Shown piece by piece: positions 1 through 13,541 of a DNA stretch of 64,000 nt. The stretch comes from Breviolum minutum Mf 1.05b.01 (Eukaryota; Sar; Dinophyceae; Suessiales; Symbiodiniaceae). The notes beneath the pieces are model-generated. The model saw nothing but the letters and a program-made list of their open reading frames with translations, was not told where the DNA came from and ran no database searches. Positions within the stretch are counted from its first letter, which is position 1; each line of letters opens with the position of its first letter. Position numbers and translations under genes: made by a program. The DNA lies in contig DF240108.1 in NCBI GenBank assembly GCA_000507305.1, forward strand, positions 1 through 64,000, given 5' to 3'.

Positions 1-139
1 TATGTATGTATGTATGTATGTATTCATGTATGTACGTATGCCGTATGCGTGTCTGTCTGTCTGTCTGTCTGTATGTATGTATGTAGGTAGGTACGTACGT
101 ACGTACGTACGTACATACGTATGTACGTATGACACAAAA
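1..139. repeat. Compound tetranucleotide microsatellite
   Basis: Runs of TATG, GTCT and GTAC units. It continues beyond the left edge. Confidence 0.95.
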
Positions 140-411
140 CCTGCTCAACCTACTCCGAAATCCGCTGCATTACAAGGTTCGCATTGTCTGCAAAGCCGAA
201 GCCGAAGAAGGGGACGGCCACAAAGAGACAGAGCTGTAGGAGTTGTGAGGTACCTGACAGGGATGTGGTGCTGCTATATACAATATATATATATAATATA
301 TATACATATACATATATATATCATCCCCAATATTTCTGCAAGCTTTTCATGACCAATCCATACCAATCCCCAGACCAAGGCGCTTGGAGCTCCCTTGTTC
401 TCGGGGACCAC

Positions 412-438
412 CTTTGTTTTGGTCTCATCCAACTGTTC
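412..438 (-). CDS. Short exon candidate
   Basis: T10 tract with CCAG precedes EQLDETKTK, with a GT donor after AAAG. The frame stays open further (VVPENKGAPSALVW), so the end is uncertain. Confidence 0.35.
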
Positions 439-632
439 CTGGAAAAAAAAACGTGAGATCGAAACCACAAATGCCATGGCATTTCTCTGCTGGGTAAATC
501 TATGAAGTTTGGATTCATGTTTGGTATTATTAGGAATGACGTGTTCATTTCAAGAAATGCCGCATCTTACACGCAGTAAATACAGTAAATGTATTCTGCT
601 ATTGGCATCAGGTTGTGTTTACATGAATTACT

Positions 633-730
633 CTGGTTGGTGGTTTCAACCCACTTGAAAAATATTAGTCAACATGGATCATCTCCCCAGGTAAGGGTGA
701 AAATTAAAAATATTTGAAACCACCACCCAG
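633..730. repeat. Family A palindromic element, copy 1
   Basis: Family A: about 95-110 bp with inverted ends GGTTGGTGGTTtcAACC and TTGAAACCACCACC. The middle conserves CATCTtCCCCA and GGGGTGAAAA. This copy is a clear member. Confidence 0.85.
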
Positions 731-1104
731 TACTAGATGGACTATTATAGTAGTTGTCCGCCTGAAGTCTTGAGTTGTTGTGCTACTATACACTATCGTT
801 AATACAGTTAAGAGGAAACCATGACATGTGGTATTGCTTCATACATATAATCCTGTGACATCGTTTGGAAGTCATGATGATGACAACCCCAAAATTGGGT
901 GGGTGTATCCGGTGTATCCTATTCATAAACTTATGGAGTGTATCTGAATGGACTTCCAGGTTGGACCAATTCAATCATTACCATTCAATACCTACCATTG
1001 TGAGAAGTTGTTGATCCCTCAACAACCCACATAAAACCCACGTCATTTATACAAACTCCAAGCCAAACCCCAACTGTTTCTCTGTGGCATTACTGGAAGC
1101 CTCC

Positions 1105-1401
1105 TTAGTTCTTCTGGCCGCCAAATCCCTGTCCAACGTTCCTGAGCTCCGTACCGGTAACACAAGCAAGTTGAAAACATACATGCGTGAAACAATTGTC
1201 GATTAAGATTGCAATGTCATTGGCTTCAACTTCCACACCCAAAACCTTGACGTCCAATGGTTTTTCAGTATTCGGGCAATACCCTGTGAACCACTGCGAT
1301 GCTACAGTGAGTTCCGCATATATACGTTGAACCGTGGCTTCATGTAGGGGGGAGGCCAAATGCCCCACCTCTCCTTCTCGCGTGTTTCCTATCGGCCACA
1401 C
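1105..1401 (-). CDS. Weak open frame of 98 codons
   Basis: Frame includes KPLDVKVLGVEVEANDIAIL. No clear splice sites or family. May contain an exon. Confidence 0.2.
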   Translation of the reverse strand: MWPIGNTREGEVGHLASPLHEATVQRIYAELTVASQWFTGYCPNTEKPLDVKVLGVEVEANDIAILIDNCFTHVCFQLACVTGTELRNVGQGFGGQKN

Positions 1402-1782
1402 TTGTTCAATTCATTCCGACACAGGATGAGCATGGTAATCAATCCCGCACTCGATTCTTTCGAGTGCGAGTTTTAAGAACTACAACTGTTCGTGCACACA
1501 CTTTCCATTATTATGTATATATCCCATAACACTGTCATAAAGTGTTGTGCCAAACCATTGCAGCATTCGGACGAATCAAGACATTGAAGTTCGGCGCCCT
1601 TCACCCAAGCCCATGACGTTCACCATGGCCAAGGTTCCTAAGAGCTCCATATAAAGCCTCATTGCGAAAGTTTTGCAGACATCACTAGATGTCATATACT
1701 CCCCAAAAAGCCAACTTGCTTGGAAAATCCATTTGAGCAAAAGTACCTCTGCTTACTACAAACATGTGGTGTGTATTGATAT

Positions 1783-1889
1783 ATGGGTGTTTCCTTAAAT
1801 GGTGGTACCCCAAAATGGACGGTTTATAATGGAAAACCCTATTGAAATGGATGATTTGGGGGTACCCCTATTTTCGGAAACATCCATAT
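1783..1889. repeat. Family B palindromic element, copy 1
   Basis: Family B: about 105 bp, ends ATGGGTGTTTCC and GGAAACACCCAT, inner arms GGTACCCC and GGGGTACC, core TTTATAATGGAAAACC. Its translations (WVFPKIGVPQNGW) recur in dinoflagellate gene models as far as I recall. Confidence 0.88.
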
Positions 1890-4462
1890 GTATATAGTAT
1901 GTATATATTATATATATTATATGATTATATGTATCATATCCAGTATGATGTTGCAAACCTCAGGAAATCCTGAGACCTTGGGACCCCATGGAAATGCCCC
2001 AGCCAGCCATCCACATAACCGCGCCATCCACACATCCACCACCAAACCCTGAAACCTGAAACCCAAACGGGTAGTCAATAAGTCCAAGTGAGGATATGTT
2101 CGTTGTATATGAATATCGTCAGTAATTTAATCAATGTATTCCGCGAATCTTTTTAGAGGCAAAGCAACCTGGGTTGTTTTGACACCAAGGAACATGTGGT
2201 AGAAACTGGCTTGCACAGCTCGCCAGCCGGACGCATCAATAATGCGTTGCAAATCCTAGTTTGCCAACGAAGCAGTCCATGGATTTTTTTGTTGACCAAC
2301 ACAAAGCCCATGGAATCATATAGCATCCATGGATTAGCACATGGGCCATGTCTCAAAATTGGAGTAACCCACCCTAAAAAACCGCTCCTTAATCAAATGA
2401 ATCATCTCTAAGCAGGTTTCAAGGGTCCCCAATCTTCCGACAGGCCGGTACATTGGAATGCAAGTGGATGCGCAGACGGTGGGCATATCCCGTTGACAAC
2501 TGACAGCAGAGAAGACCACTTCTGCAATTCTAATCCATTCATAAGAGAAATCTCCTCGATTTCTAGTTGTGCTACGTCACAACCATCCTTCGCAACAAAA
2601 AACAAACCCTCGGACTTTGTTACCATAGCAAATCAAGGGGCATCGTAGTCCCATTCCACCCACTCAGTGGCTTCGGCCGCCACAATGTCGGCAGGGTAGG
2701 GTTTCCTTCAATTTCCAGCTTTGTTGGGGTTCGGCAGCTGAGAAGACAAGACAGAACAGCCGTATCTACGCACTGGTTTTTTTGATTTCAAGAGGCTCCA
2801 ACTGTACGGGTTTCTACCCTGTAGCTACAGGGTGCCCCCAAATTCGGGAGTCGCATCCTTCAGACTTGGATCCATATTCGATGTGCTCGAAACGGACGAA
2901 TGGTTTTTCCAAATCCAGGATGTTTTTTGTGTATGCCAGGATGGCATAACATCCGTATATGTTGTGTTATATAATATATATATATACTAGAGCTATAACA
3001 TGCAGCCAACAAACTGTCCAGAATACATTTCAAATGAAATTTGGATGTAATAAAAGATATCACTCCAGCTCGTTGGTGGTAGGACAAGACTCTCGGACCT
3101 TGGTCACACTTAAAATCAGATCCATTCAATAAATGTCATTCAGTTAAAAATACTTTGTAACTTGTGATGGTTTGGTTTGGTGGGTGAGAAATGCGGGATT
3201 CCCCTATCAAAATGATACTTTTTCAAATCCACATAATTCCAAAGCAATATCCTAAGCATTTCGAAACTAATGTGACTATCACAAGATTCAAAACCATCAA
3301 AGTTGTACTGTCACACTTCAGGAGGGAAGCTTTTCTATCGCACTAAGACTCACAAGATGCACTTGGACAGGCTCCTATTTCGGAATTCTAGATACCTCAA
3401 CAGCGAGCCCGCTCCATCACACATCGCAACCAACAAGCTAAGATCCCATGGTACATGGCATATAGATGATATTCTTGGTATTCTTATAATCATATTGAAA
3501 ACACCTCCAAACATGGCGTTTCGCATGACAAACACGCAGCCGCCATCTTCCAAGCATCCCGGTGACAATCTCTTCGACCAAGGCGGAACCACCAATGACA
3601 GAGCCGCGCACCGGGCCCTGGCGGTCGGTGGTTGACGTGAACGACATCGAATACTTCTTCAAAGACTGTTTTACACCCAGATTGAGCCAGGATCTTTCAG
3701 TTCTTTTGTCTTTTTCGGTGGTTGACATAATTCAGCTGTAAAACAAAGCGGATGATATGAATGGCTCAGCTTTCCAGATGCTATTGTACATCTATCTGTA
3801 CTGGTGTGATGTATCCCCTGCATCCATGCCCAAGGATAGAGAACTGGTGTTCTACGTGCTTTGAACTATCTGATTTTGTGAATCTAATGGCTCACAGGCC
3901 ACGAGCCCCAAATTTGGACGAGAAACCACTGGGATGATCCCTGAAGTTCACTAAATTGACTACTAAATGGTGAAACCTTCAAAAAAACAGCGCAAAGAAA
4001 CCTATGTATATATATAATATGATTTACAAGTGGGTTCTAAAATAGTTGCCAACCATTTACTAATTCTCTTGGGACCTTCAAGCCAACATGCTGGGGGACA
4101 GGAGGAACTTCTGCAACGGAATGCCAGTGATTTTCCACTGTACAGGTTGGTGACTCCTACGAGGGCTAACACAAATAACAGAACTTGAACAATCTATTGG
4201 AATAGTACTTCTTGCAATAGTCTGCAGATTGAAAACAACATATGTTCAAAGGCATCGCAATAAATCTATGACATGCTGATAGGAGACGTAATCATTCATC
4301 TTAATCAGCCAGTCTACACACAACGTACTACGGTTAACAAAGGTCGCCTTCACTGCGACTTCAGGTGACAAATTCTGTCGTGGAGTAAGGCGGCCCATGT
4401 ACACACCTCAAGATGACGTAGGTGGGAAATGTTGAGTGGGATATATGGAGGTAAATACAACA

Positions 4463-4565
4463 TATGGAAGTTTCCGAAAATAATGCTACCATCATCCATT
4501 TTAATAGGGTTTTCCATTATAAACCATCCATTTTGGGGTACCCCTATTTTTGGAAACACCCATAT
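4463..4565. repeat. Family B element, copy 2
   Basis: Inverse orientation to copy 1, with AACCATCCATTTTGGGGTAC and TTTTTGGAAACACCCATA. Confidence 0.88.
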
Positions 4566-5665
4566 ATCAACATATTTTGTTGAATTTCTGGGATGATGAA
4601 GGAAACACATCGAAATTCATAGTAGAAAAGCCATGGTTCTATGGTCGGAGAAGTTTTGACTGATTATGAGCCAATCCAGGAATTGTTTGTTGGCAGTTCA
4701 AACCTTTCTACAGATGGTACCCTGATGAATGTTCAAGGATTCCGGTACTAGCTAGCTGTGTATACAAGGGCAATTACTTTCATCTGATCTTTTAACATGA
4801 TCCAGTTCATTTCTTGTTGCAAAGTTCTCAATTCCCAACCCTAAATGCCAAACATGTTGCTCCACGGTGACAAAGCATAGCAGAAATTTACGACATCTTC
4901 TATATTCTATATTCAGAAACTGAGCACTGAGCACCTTCAAAGAAAACCTCCATTGCATGCCTGTGAAATAACATCGCCAAGAATGCCCAGGTACAAATTG
5001 GTGGGCCCAATTGATCCGGACTCCTCGGCGTTCTGTTTTCAGAGATCATGTGATCATGTACCAGGTTCCTTAACGATGAAGCTTATTTGATACTTGCAGC
5101 ATCTGTCCCCAAGTTGTCATTTAAAATACCAAACAAAAAGGTAAAATTCACATTAGGTGGTGCTTCGGATCACAACATCTCACAAGCATCTGCCAGGTCT
5201 GCTTTTTTCGTTGCATCTCGAAGCCACCAAGAGTCCACAAAAAAATGGCCCTGCATTTGAAAAAAAACAAAAAACTAGAATTAGTACTCCCTATGCGACT
5301 GTTGATGACGGCACCAAAATATATACTTGGACCTCAAATCCATCCATCTACCACTGCCTAACGTTACCTGTAATGAAATATCTATCCGTCTATCCAAAAC
5401 CGGAACCAGGAATGCATGTAGTTCCAAAATGGAAGCATGTCGGATTTCCTTTGCCATGTTTTCAGTTCTGAAGGTGAATCACCAGGCCACTCTGGAAGAT
5501 GTTTGTGTGCCACGGCCACGCCATAGGTCAGCAACATAAATCTGTCAGGGCCGTGAGAATGTCATGTTCACAAGAATCTTATTTGAAACTCAGATGATCA
5601 TCCCACTTAGTAAGTCGTTAGTACGTGGGATTTATTTTGAATCTGTGTGACCGCGATAACCCCAC

Positions 5666-6310
5666 TTGCGAGAGCTACATTCTGAGTTGCGAATCATTAC
5701 CATGGTTGACCATGCCAATCTTAAGCAAATATACCTGGAATATCTTGGTTGCTTAGAGAATGTGACAATAAAAGTAACCATAAAGGGAATCGGAACATAT
5801 CAGAACATGTACAGCAAATGGGAACAATCTGATTCGCCAAGCTGGAAACCTAACATTGCCAAGCTGGAATCCATCGAAGGTTCAATCTTGGAGGAACGTT
5901 CCGAAGTCTGTATCGCTGTCCCACCCAAAAGAGTACATCGTGAAGATTCATTCTTGGGATGCCAAACCAAAAATGAACAGATCGAGTATTCATTGAAATT
6001 CTTTGACATCGTAGATGATGTCCCCTCAGCAGGGAATCGAAAAGAGGACTTTCCTGAATTTCTAGCTTGGTGGAGTATGTTAGTTCTCCAGCGTTCAAAC
6101 TTCGTCACAAAAAAAGGGGTTGAAGGATTTTTTATCCGAGACCTACGACCCTTCCTATGTGCAGATACAGCCTGGGGACAGGACACCACAGTAGTTACTA
6201 AAAATGGAAAGCTTGCACCTGCGAAATGGTGTTTGGAAGACGATCCTTTCATTTTGGGAATTGAGCAACCTGGTAGGTGTGCGCTGGCTGATACTTTCAG
6301 GGGAAACTAA
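5666..6310 (+). CDS. Open reading frame of about 214 codons, unidentified
   Basis: The longest open frame of the window outside repeats, and on the plus strand, unlike all other supported exons. It reads for example SELRIITMVDHANLKQIYLE and EDFPEFLAWWSMLVLQRSNF. The first part recalls a protein kinase alpha-C helix (x-E-[IV]-x-x-x-x-x-L-x-H-x-N), but no ATP loop or catalytic motif follows. The complementary strand is also open for 150 codons. It may be a transposon fragment or a chance frame. Confidence 0.3.
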   Translation: MRELHSELRIITMVDHANLKQIYLEYLGCLENVTIKVTIKGIGTYQNMYSKWEQSDSPSWKPNIAKLESIEGSILEERSEVCIAVPPKRVHREDSFLGCQTKNEQIEYSLKFFDIVDDVPSAGNRKEDFPEFLAWWSMLVLQRSNFVTKKGVEGFFIRDLRPFLCADTAWGQDTTVVTKNGKLAPAKWCLEDDPFILGIEQPGRCALADTFRGN

Positions 6311-6785
6311 AACACAGAAGTATTCTGGAACTACGAGTGATGTTAACTATGTCCAAGAAAACTAATTCGCCTGTGGAAAATACACACCAAACCAAACAAA
6401 ACCATAAAAAGCACTGTTTCAGAAGTGTTCTCTACAATCCCCCTATTTCGAATCATTTTTGTGCCCAACAAAAAGGCCCTCCTCAACTGTGAGATCATGA
6501 CTCATGACCCATGGGTTGTCCCCGCCGGCCTGGTATGTGGTTGGCCTCCTTTGACCACCACAGATCCCTCACTGGCCTGTCGACATTCAGTTCATTGCTA
6601 TCTTGTTTATTATCGGATTTCCATATCATTCATTTCGTTCTTATCATCTATTTCTCAAATTTGTCCAGATTGATACTCTTCATGCTAACTGTTTTTGATT
6701 CTTCATAATTTGAAGTTTTTCTTCATCACTATCAATGATCAATCATCAATCATCACTCCTCCTTACATCCACAACAGTTGCCTTC

Positions 6786-6916
6786 TCAGCAGGTATCGTC
6801 ATCATGACCATCCTGATCATCCTTATCATCATCGTGATCATGGTGATCATCCTGATCATCATCGTGATCATCCTGATCATCCTGATCATCATCGTGGTCT
6901 TCATGACCGGCATCGG

Positions 6917-6959
<43 letters not shown>

Positions 6960-6975
6960 GTCATCATCATGATGG
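6786..6975. repeat. TCA/TGA trinucleotide repeat
   Basis: CATCATCCTGATCATC-type units, ending in a nearly pure CAT run at 6917-6970. Open frames over it are artefacts. Confidence 0.95.
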
Positions 6976-7389
6976 TGGGCAATTCGACATGTTCATATAT
7001 TTTTGCAAAAAAAATATGACCGCACGAGTATAGAATCGTCCAATTCCGACGGCTCGTGGAAGCCCGACCACTCAACTCAATGCATGAAATCGTCGGAGAC
7101 CTTTCGGAATTCCCGTGTATTGGATGTGGGCCCCTTAAGGATCTTTTCCAGTTTTCATAGCAGATCCCTATAAACCAGCGGAAAATGCCACTGTTACTGG
7201 GAGGGGGGCACACCCAAATTATATACAAAAAATTGTCCATGGATTTCTATGGACTGATGACTGAAGAACATGTAGGTTTGTTTTTCTCTGCTCACATTGC
7301 CATACACATGTTCAACTTATATAATACCTTGAATCATCTTTCTTTGCGTCGTTGATATTGGTGTTTCTGAACGCTGCATAAGTGTATAA

Positions 7390-7491
7390 CTGGTTGGTGG
7401 CTGAACCAACCCATCTGAAAAATATTAGTCAAAATGGGAATCTTCCCCAAATAGGATTGAACATTGAAAAATAATTGAAACCACCACCTAG
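7390..7491. repeat. Family A element, copy 2
   Basis: Ends CTGGTTGGTGG and CCACCACCTAG; the internal TCTTCCCCAA is kept. Confidence 0.85.
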
Positions 7492-8186
7492 ATAAACTCT
7501 GAAGATAGAAATGCATCTTCCATATCACGTACCTATTTTCGTCAACAGCATGAAAGGAAATATCTTTCCAGCTGGACATTGACATCTTGTCACAAGAGAA
7601 ACACTACAAAAAATGGATTCTTGCGCGCAGCCTGAAACTCCCAAATATTGGAACATAGATTCATTCGCAGCGAATTTTTTTTCACTTTGTGGGACATGGT
7701 CGATCAAAATTAAGCCTTAACAATGCACTGCCAGCACTGCCAGTGGATTTTTGTGTTTTGTCAAATCATGGTCCTTCCGGACCCCAAGGGGTGGATCAAA
7801 ATTCACCAAATACAAAGGGGAGCTTCAATGACCGGACGACAATATTTTTTCCCCATGAAAGGCCGAAAGGCCACGACTCTCAAACCCCAATTTGTTTGTG
7901 GTTTTCAAAAAAAAACAGTACTCATAAATTCAAAAAACACGGGCAAACTCTAGAAGTCTGGAAGCTCACCCAATTTTAACCTCCTATCAGAAGAAGGTAG
8001 TTTATCTTGGAGACCTGTCGCTCCGAAGTCTCAAGTTCTTTCAAACTGATCTTAAAAATGAGAGTTTTGTATGTATGGATACAACGGCACGTCTTAAACA
8101 AACATTTCCAAAATGACGGGATTCTGCCCGAGGGATGACATGGATCCACAGTTTTCTGGGGAATCATATTGGCACCTTACACTTAC

Positions 8187-8256
8187 TTGCAAAGCTCATC
8201 AGCCGCTCGTACTGCGCGGTGGACACTCCTTGGATGTCGAAATCGAAAGGCAAAGG
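8187..8256 (-). CDS. Exon candidate, unidentified
   Basis: Encodes PLPFDFDIQGVSTAQYERLM then SFA. Acceptor GATTCCAG|CC, donor GTAAGTG. Three frames are fairly open here; this one has the best splice sites. Confidence 0.4.
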
Positions 8257-9499
8257 CTGGAATCCAAGAGATTCCTATGCCCTTGGAAACACCTTTCAAA
8301 TGAATTTTCAGAGGATAACAATATGCTCTTCGAAAGAATAAGGAACCTTTTGACGGGTACAATTCCTGAAGAACATATCAAAGTGTCTGGTAATCTAAGG
8401 TGGGATGATTCTGGGAAACTCCATCGTTTCACCAGAAGCTATCTTAGCTGATTGACAAATCGTAGATCTCAGCTCCGAAAAGTCAAATGCAATCCTCAAC
8501 TTTTGTGGTGCCAAAAGATGTTCTACCGTTTTACCGTTTTACTTTCAGTTTCTGTGGTGCCAATGTTTGAATTTCCTGGCAATGAAGAGGGGAAAATTCG
8601 ATCTCAGCCAAGCACACAAAAAACTTTGGATTGCCCGAGGTACCCATGGGACGAAAGAGTTCGTCGTAGAGATCCATGTTGACATCTGGGTCGGCGGGGT
8701 TTTTTGTCATGCATTCACCAAGATGAGGGTCCCTTACGAAAAGAATAATCTTACCAGCCCAAAGAATGCACCATCAAGGGCTAATCAGAGATTGACTCAA
8801 AAACCTTGCATTGATCCTCATAACGATGGGAGTTGAACCACCGCTGCTAAAGCGCTTTGTCTGACATTTGTGCTATAAAATGGATGTAAAATGTATCTCA
8901 ACAATGCAATCAAAATATAGCGCAATTTTATGCACCCACATATTGGCTAGAAGAAGCCACTACATTACTACACCCGTAAATTTTGCTTCAAGAGACAGGA
9001 GCACTGCTTTTTTTGGGAACTTTTTAAATTTGATCCACTCTACTACACCGATGTACACCATGACTTGCCAGTGAGTCCAAGGATAAGGGTTTCTGTGACA
9101 TCTTAGGCATGAATGAACATACATGTACCCTTCCATCACCCATTCTCGTGTCTCAATGAAGATATCCACAGCTCCAAACGTCACGAGATCTTCCGATGGT
9201 CTGTGGTTTTCAAACTCTTTGAGCAGCCGCCAAGTAATACTGTTGGATGGTTCAGAAATCCGGCTAACCGTTGTTGAGATGGGAGAAACTCTCATTATTT
9301 ACGACGGGTTTTATGTGTCAGGCGGCTGTTTGGGAACAGTAGCAAGCCATTGGCCTTCCCATCTTCCCCCCCAAAAGTAGTAACAAGTCATCCGTTCATC
9401 CAGAACCAGATAGGTGTTTGTGTTGACCAAACTTTGACCCCCCCAAAAAAAATATAGCAAATAACCACATCTTGGACACACTACAATCATCAGATGGAA

Positions 9500-9589
9500 A
9501 GCCCAAGGTGCTTTTGGCATCCTTCACGGGTGTGGCAAAGCGCGAGGCGAAACGTCTTTGTGACCTCTTCGGGGCATTCGAAGCTCCCG
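9500..9589 (-). CDS. Exon candidate, unidentified
   Basis: CpG-rich minus frame GSFECPEEVTKTFRLALCHT, REGCQKHLG after ACCAG. A family B palindrome begins 31 nt upstream. Boundaries not exact; a second frame is open. Confidence 0.4.
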
Positions 9590-9620
9590 CTGGTTCGTTT
9601 GGGACAAAAACGGTACAGTT

Positions 9621-9727
9621 TATTTGGGTGTTTCCAAAAATAGGGGTACCCCAAAATGGATGGTTTATGATGGAAACCCCTAATAAAATTGAGGATTTGG
9701 GGGTACCATTATTTTTGGACACACATT
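9621..9727. repeat. Family B element, copy 3
   Basis: GGGTGTTTCCAAAAATAGGG at the left end, degenerate right end GGACACACATTT. Confidence 0.85.
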
Positions 9728-10914
9728 TGTTGAAATTCTGCTACGTTGATGCTTCAATTTGTCATACTTTGCGGAGCTTTGCAAAATCCTTTGCGCAAAT
9801 CTTGTTGGATGTTCATTCGTGAGAGGAAAATTTAGGATTGCTGAGGGAATGTTGTCCAAAGTAGGTCTGACATTTTGGGAATGTTTCAGGCAAAATGGCC
9901 GGTTTGCCTCTTGGGATAGTGTTTTGGGCTATCTTAACAATTAGGACTTTAAAGTACTTTGCTGCGATGATGTCTATTTAGAGGATTGGTCTACCGAAGT
10001 CTTCTTTCGGATAGTTTGGCCGGCAGTGATTGTGCCATGTGTTCATGTACAGCTGTATATGATTTTTTTCTTGGACAGTGTCACTATGGTCACTGTGATT
10101 CTTTGATGGTTTTTCTACATTGGAAACTGTGAAAAATATGCAAGCTTTTGGGTAGTCTCCGTACCAAAGGGTTCAAAAGGTGTAAATTAAAAGTTTCAAT
10201 GATTCATAGGTGGTCCAAGTCGATAATGAACCAAGCTAGGCTAAACCAGCAACCTTTGGCACCAACGTCTCAGCATTGACGTTTAATCCCACTTTCTATG
10301 GGGAAAAAAACGTGAACCAAATTGGCAACCTTAGGACATGTTTCTACTGAAGAGGCAACTTGGAGAGAAGTTTATGAGAAGAAGGAACCTTCTCTAAATA
10401 CATGGAGCTGTTCGCTGTTCTGGATTTTTTTGAGGGCAACGATTTCGGCAGCTAGGAACCATCAAATTACAGTTGCCTTTTGGAGGTAGGATTTATATAC
10501 ATCGGTTCGGTTCGGTGACAATCACACTCAAAAAGACATACTGGTCCTGGTCCAAGACCTTGAAAACTTTGAAATTGCCAGTGAAAAGTGGTATCTTACG
10601 CGGTACTGTATCAATTCTTCAAGGTATTTGCAATTGTTCAGTTTCACCAGGATGTTTGTTGTTTTATCCCTTCAAACTCGAATAAAGGCCACCTTTGCCC
10701 CAATGATCTCCCAACGGTTGGACTTATATCATATCTGGACTCATTCCCTAGATATAGACGATGTACACATGCCGGAAAATGTTAGAGTAGCCCCTGAAAA
10801 AACTGATGCTTGAAAGACTGCATGGGGGTTCCTTTTGGGGTTTTCCGTACCTTTTCTGTTGTTTTTTTCCGCTCTCAAAACTTCGGGGGAAAATGGAAAA
10901 GGTGGTTGTGTTAC

Positions 10915-11013
10915 CTTCCCAACTGATCCATCCAACAAATTCCTCATCCATTTCCAAGGTCGATAGGGCCTCAAAGGAGGCCGTGGAATTAGCAGCTCCT
11001 CCAATCAGCGAAA
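10915..11013 (-). CDS. Exon candidate, unidentified
   Basis: 32 codons: SLIGGAANSTASFEALSTLE then MDEEFVGWISWE. Acceptor TTCGCAG|TT, donor GGAAG|GTAAC. Confidence 0.5.
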
Positions 11014-12299
11014 CTGCGAAAGGCCCAGTTTAAACATATGGAAAATAATCCAATGATCCAATGGTAGCTTACCAACAACTCGGGGTAGGAATGTGGTGAA
11101 AGCCGTTTTTCCGTGAGGCTTGAAGGCGGCTTCTTTGATCCGGTGTCAATGGGGAGTCTTCCCTGCGGGTTTTTTCCGTATGCAACTGCTGGTGTTTGCA
11201 ATCACTCAGGTAGGTATTTCCAACACCAAGCTTCAGGGTTCTGAGAGTCCTGAGTCATCGTCCATCTCGGAGAAATGTCTAACCTCTTGTAACATTAGAA
11301 GGAAGTCATATCCTGATGAAATAAGCAATGACCAGGTCAAGCCTGGTGAGAGCTGTTGAAGCAGAGATTCAAACAACTCCTACTGCTTCAACAGCAGATG
11401 AACTTAAAGTAGCTCTTATTTAACGGTCCTCAATGGAAAACCCCAAGAGAAACATCACCAATCAACGGTGGAAAAATGAAGTTTGGGGATTGCATAAGAC
11501 AACAACTCTAACAGTCGTCATACTTGTCATGTTTCTGTAACAAAAAGACTACAGGAACCTACTGTATGTACTAATCTAGTCACTTGGTCGCATACTCCTT
11601 CCCCCATCCCCCAAATCTCCCGCGCCAGTGACGAGGTCGGCACCAAACACCGAAACGATGCGAGGCGCCGCGCCATTTAGCAGGTGGTAAAGAGTCAATC
11701 AACTTTGTCAGGTTTGGTTTCGTATGTAAAAGTTGTAACATCTGATGTCACAAGGACTGCTTATTTCATCTTGACTTCAGGTCCTTTCGGAAGGAGATAA
11801 AAGAAAAGCATTCAGGATACAAGAATTGCTTTAATTGATGTGTTTTCAAACGTGTTGTGTATGTATGTAATATTTTGGTGGTTTTTGATTTATGTGTATA
11901 TACACTTCGTGTAACCCTTGGTGTTCTTCAAGAAAAAATGGCTTTACACATCGACAAGCATTGATAAAGTTGTGCGATGTACCAACATAAGCGATTAGTG
12001 AAGTTGGTAAAGTATACAAATACGAATGCAACGTCAACATACATACATTACCCAGCATGAAGCCTGTTTTGATGCAGTGGAGAATAGAACCAGCAGTTCT
12101 GAAAGATTGTGGCTAGGAATGGATTTTGAAAAAAACTGCCGTCATTCATCAACAGTGGGCAGTGTTCCACTTATCTATCTTGGGGTCCGTCTAAACTCTT
12201 TCAAAAATACATATACATATATGTATATGTAGAAAACATGGATACTGGTCACATCCTTCATCGTGTCTGAATTGTCCACCTTTTGTGTTGTATATGCTA

Positions 12300-12432
12300 G
12301 CTCTTTTTACTTCTATCATCAACAACTTCAACAGACAAGCCACAAAGCGATCTGCTTCTCGGACATCCGCCTCGAGAATGAAGAGAAAAGCATCGAGGAA
12401 GCAGGGTTCGAAGGCAAGTGGGACAAACCGAG
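12300..12432 (-). CDS. Coding-like stretch, unidentified
   Basis: Minus-strand frame FVPLAFEPCFLDAFLFILEA, DVREADRFVACLLKLLM. Superficially like the P-[FL]-x-F-E-x-x-[FL]-[LE] start of CorA/MRS2 Mg transporters, but too short to claim. No clear acceptor. The plus strand is also open here. Confidence 0.3.
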
Positions 12433-13541
12433 ATGGTCGAAGATGGTTGGAAGTACAAGTCTCAATGGCATCTCCTGATGTTTAGTCCCAATTGTTGAAC
12501 ATGTTCGCATAACATGTTGATGTGTGCATGAGAGCAACATGCCTGTGATGTGTGAAGATACCGATGTTTCGAAGCATACGAATGATATGATCCGTGAAAC
12601 TTGTCAATCCTCTGGTTGTCGTTATCCCAGCCTGCAAACAAATTTCACATGCAAAAATTATATGGTTGAAAATAATACAACCACAATTTGTCAAGAGAGA
12701 CTCAGCGTGCTTCTTTCCCAAATCACAAAAATCTGCAAACCTCCATGGCATCTGGGAATCTTGTCCACCCCACGTTTTCAGTACTTAATGATAGCTACAG
12801 CTTCAAGTACGCATGCCGCATGCTGCGTGATTCATTTAAGGAGTCCTTCATCTTCCCAAACTGCAAAGTCTCAAAGAAACAGATCGCAATTGAGGTTGTA
12901 TATCAAGCAACATTTCAAAAAAAATAGAGTATCTATATATATATATATATTCATTTAACGCAAAAGCTCCACCTTTTTGTTTGTCTCCAAAGTTCTCAAC
13001 TAATAAAAGTGATTCCTATTTGCAAAGATGTTCCAAATGATTCTCTAAAATATCCCTGCATCCACTGGTCCGAAAACAAATTCAAAATCACATACCAGAT
13101 TTGCCCCTCCTCGTTGCTTAAGAGTCTCAAGATCTCCTGGACGACAGCCCGATGCTGGTTGGGACTCGGGGATCTCGTTTTTGAGGGTGAACAAGGGTAG
13201 GACACACATATTTTTCTACGCAGCTTCGTACGTGCATATCGAAATGGAGAGGTATGCCGAGGACATAGTATTCATACACATATTTGGTATTTCATATAGG
13301 GGTGACCTCAGGTGACATGGATTCTTACCCAAATTGTGCTTGTGAGGCCAACGCGGAAGACTTTTTTTGGTTCATGGATGGAGTGGTTTCAAGAAACTGT
13401 TGTAGACCCTAGAAATTAGGGATCATCTGGAAGGCTTGGGTCACAATGCCATCAGTGAATTTGACCATACTTCACCAAGCCAAAAGGTCATTGTTGGGAT
13501 CATTCTCTAGCTTCTCAAGGAAAATCAGTAAGAAAAAAAGA

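Larger units (their letters stand above)
1900..8180. other. Mostly non-coding stretch
   Basis: Holds elements B2 and A2, the TCA repeat and the plus-strand frame at 5666. A coding-like minus frame at 5172-5250 (GHFFVDSWWLRDATKKADLA) follows TTTGCAAATGCAG and may be an exon. Nothing else supported. Confidence 0.45.

Noticed and set aside
1446..1468. Small hairpin GCACTCGA...TCGAGTGC
   Set aside because: Only 8-9 bp arms, single copy, no context; not reported as an element.
6695..7240. Long poly-His, poly-Ile and poly-Met frames on both strands
   Set aside because: All come from the TCA/TGA trinucleotide repeat.
8826..8880. GGTTCAACTCC on the minus strand, like a tRNA B box
   Set aside because: No A box or cloverleaf at the right distance.
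9396..9822. Frames containing WVFPKIGVPQNGW
   Set aside because: They translate a family B palindrome; the same peptide appears at every copy in either direction.
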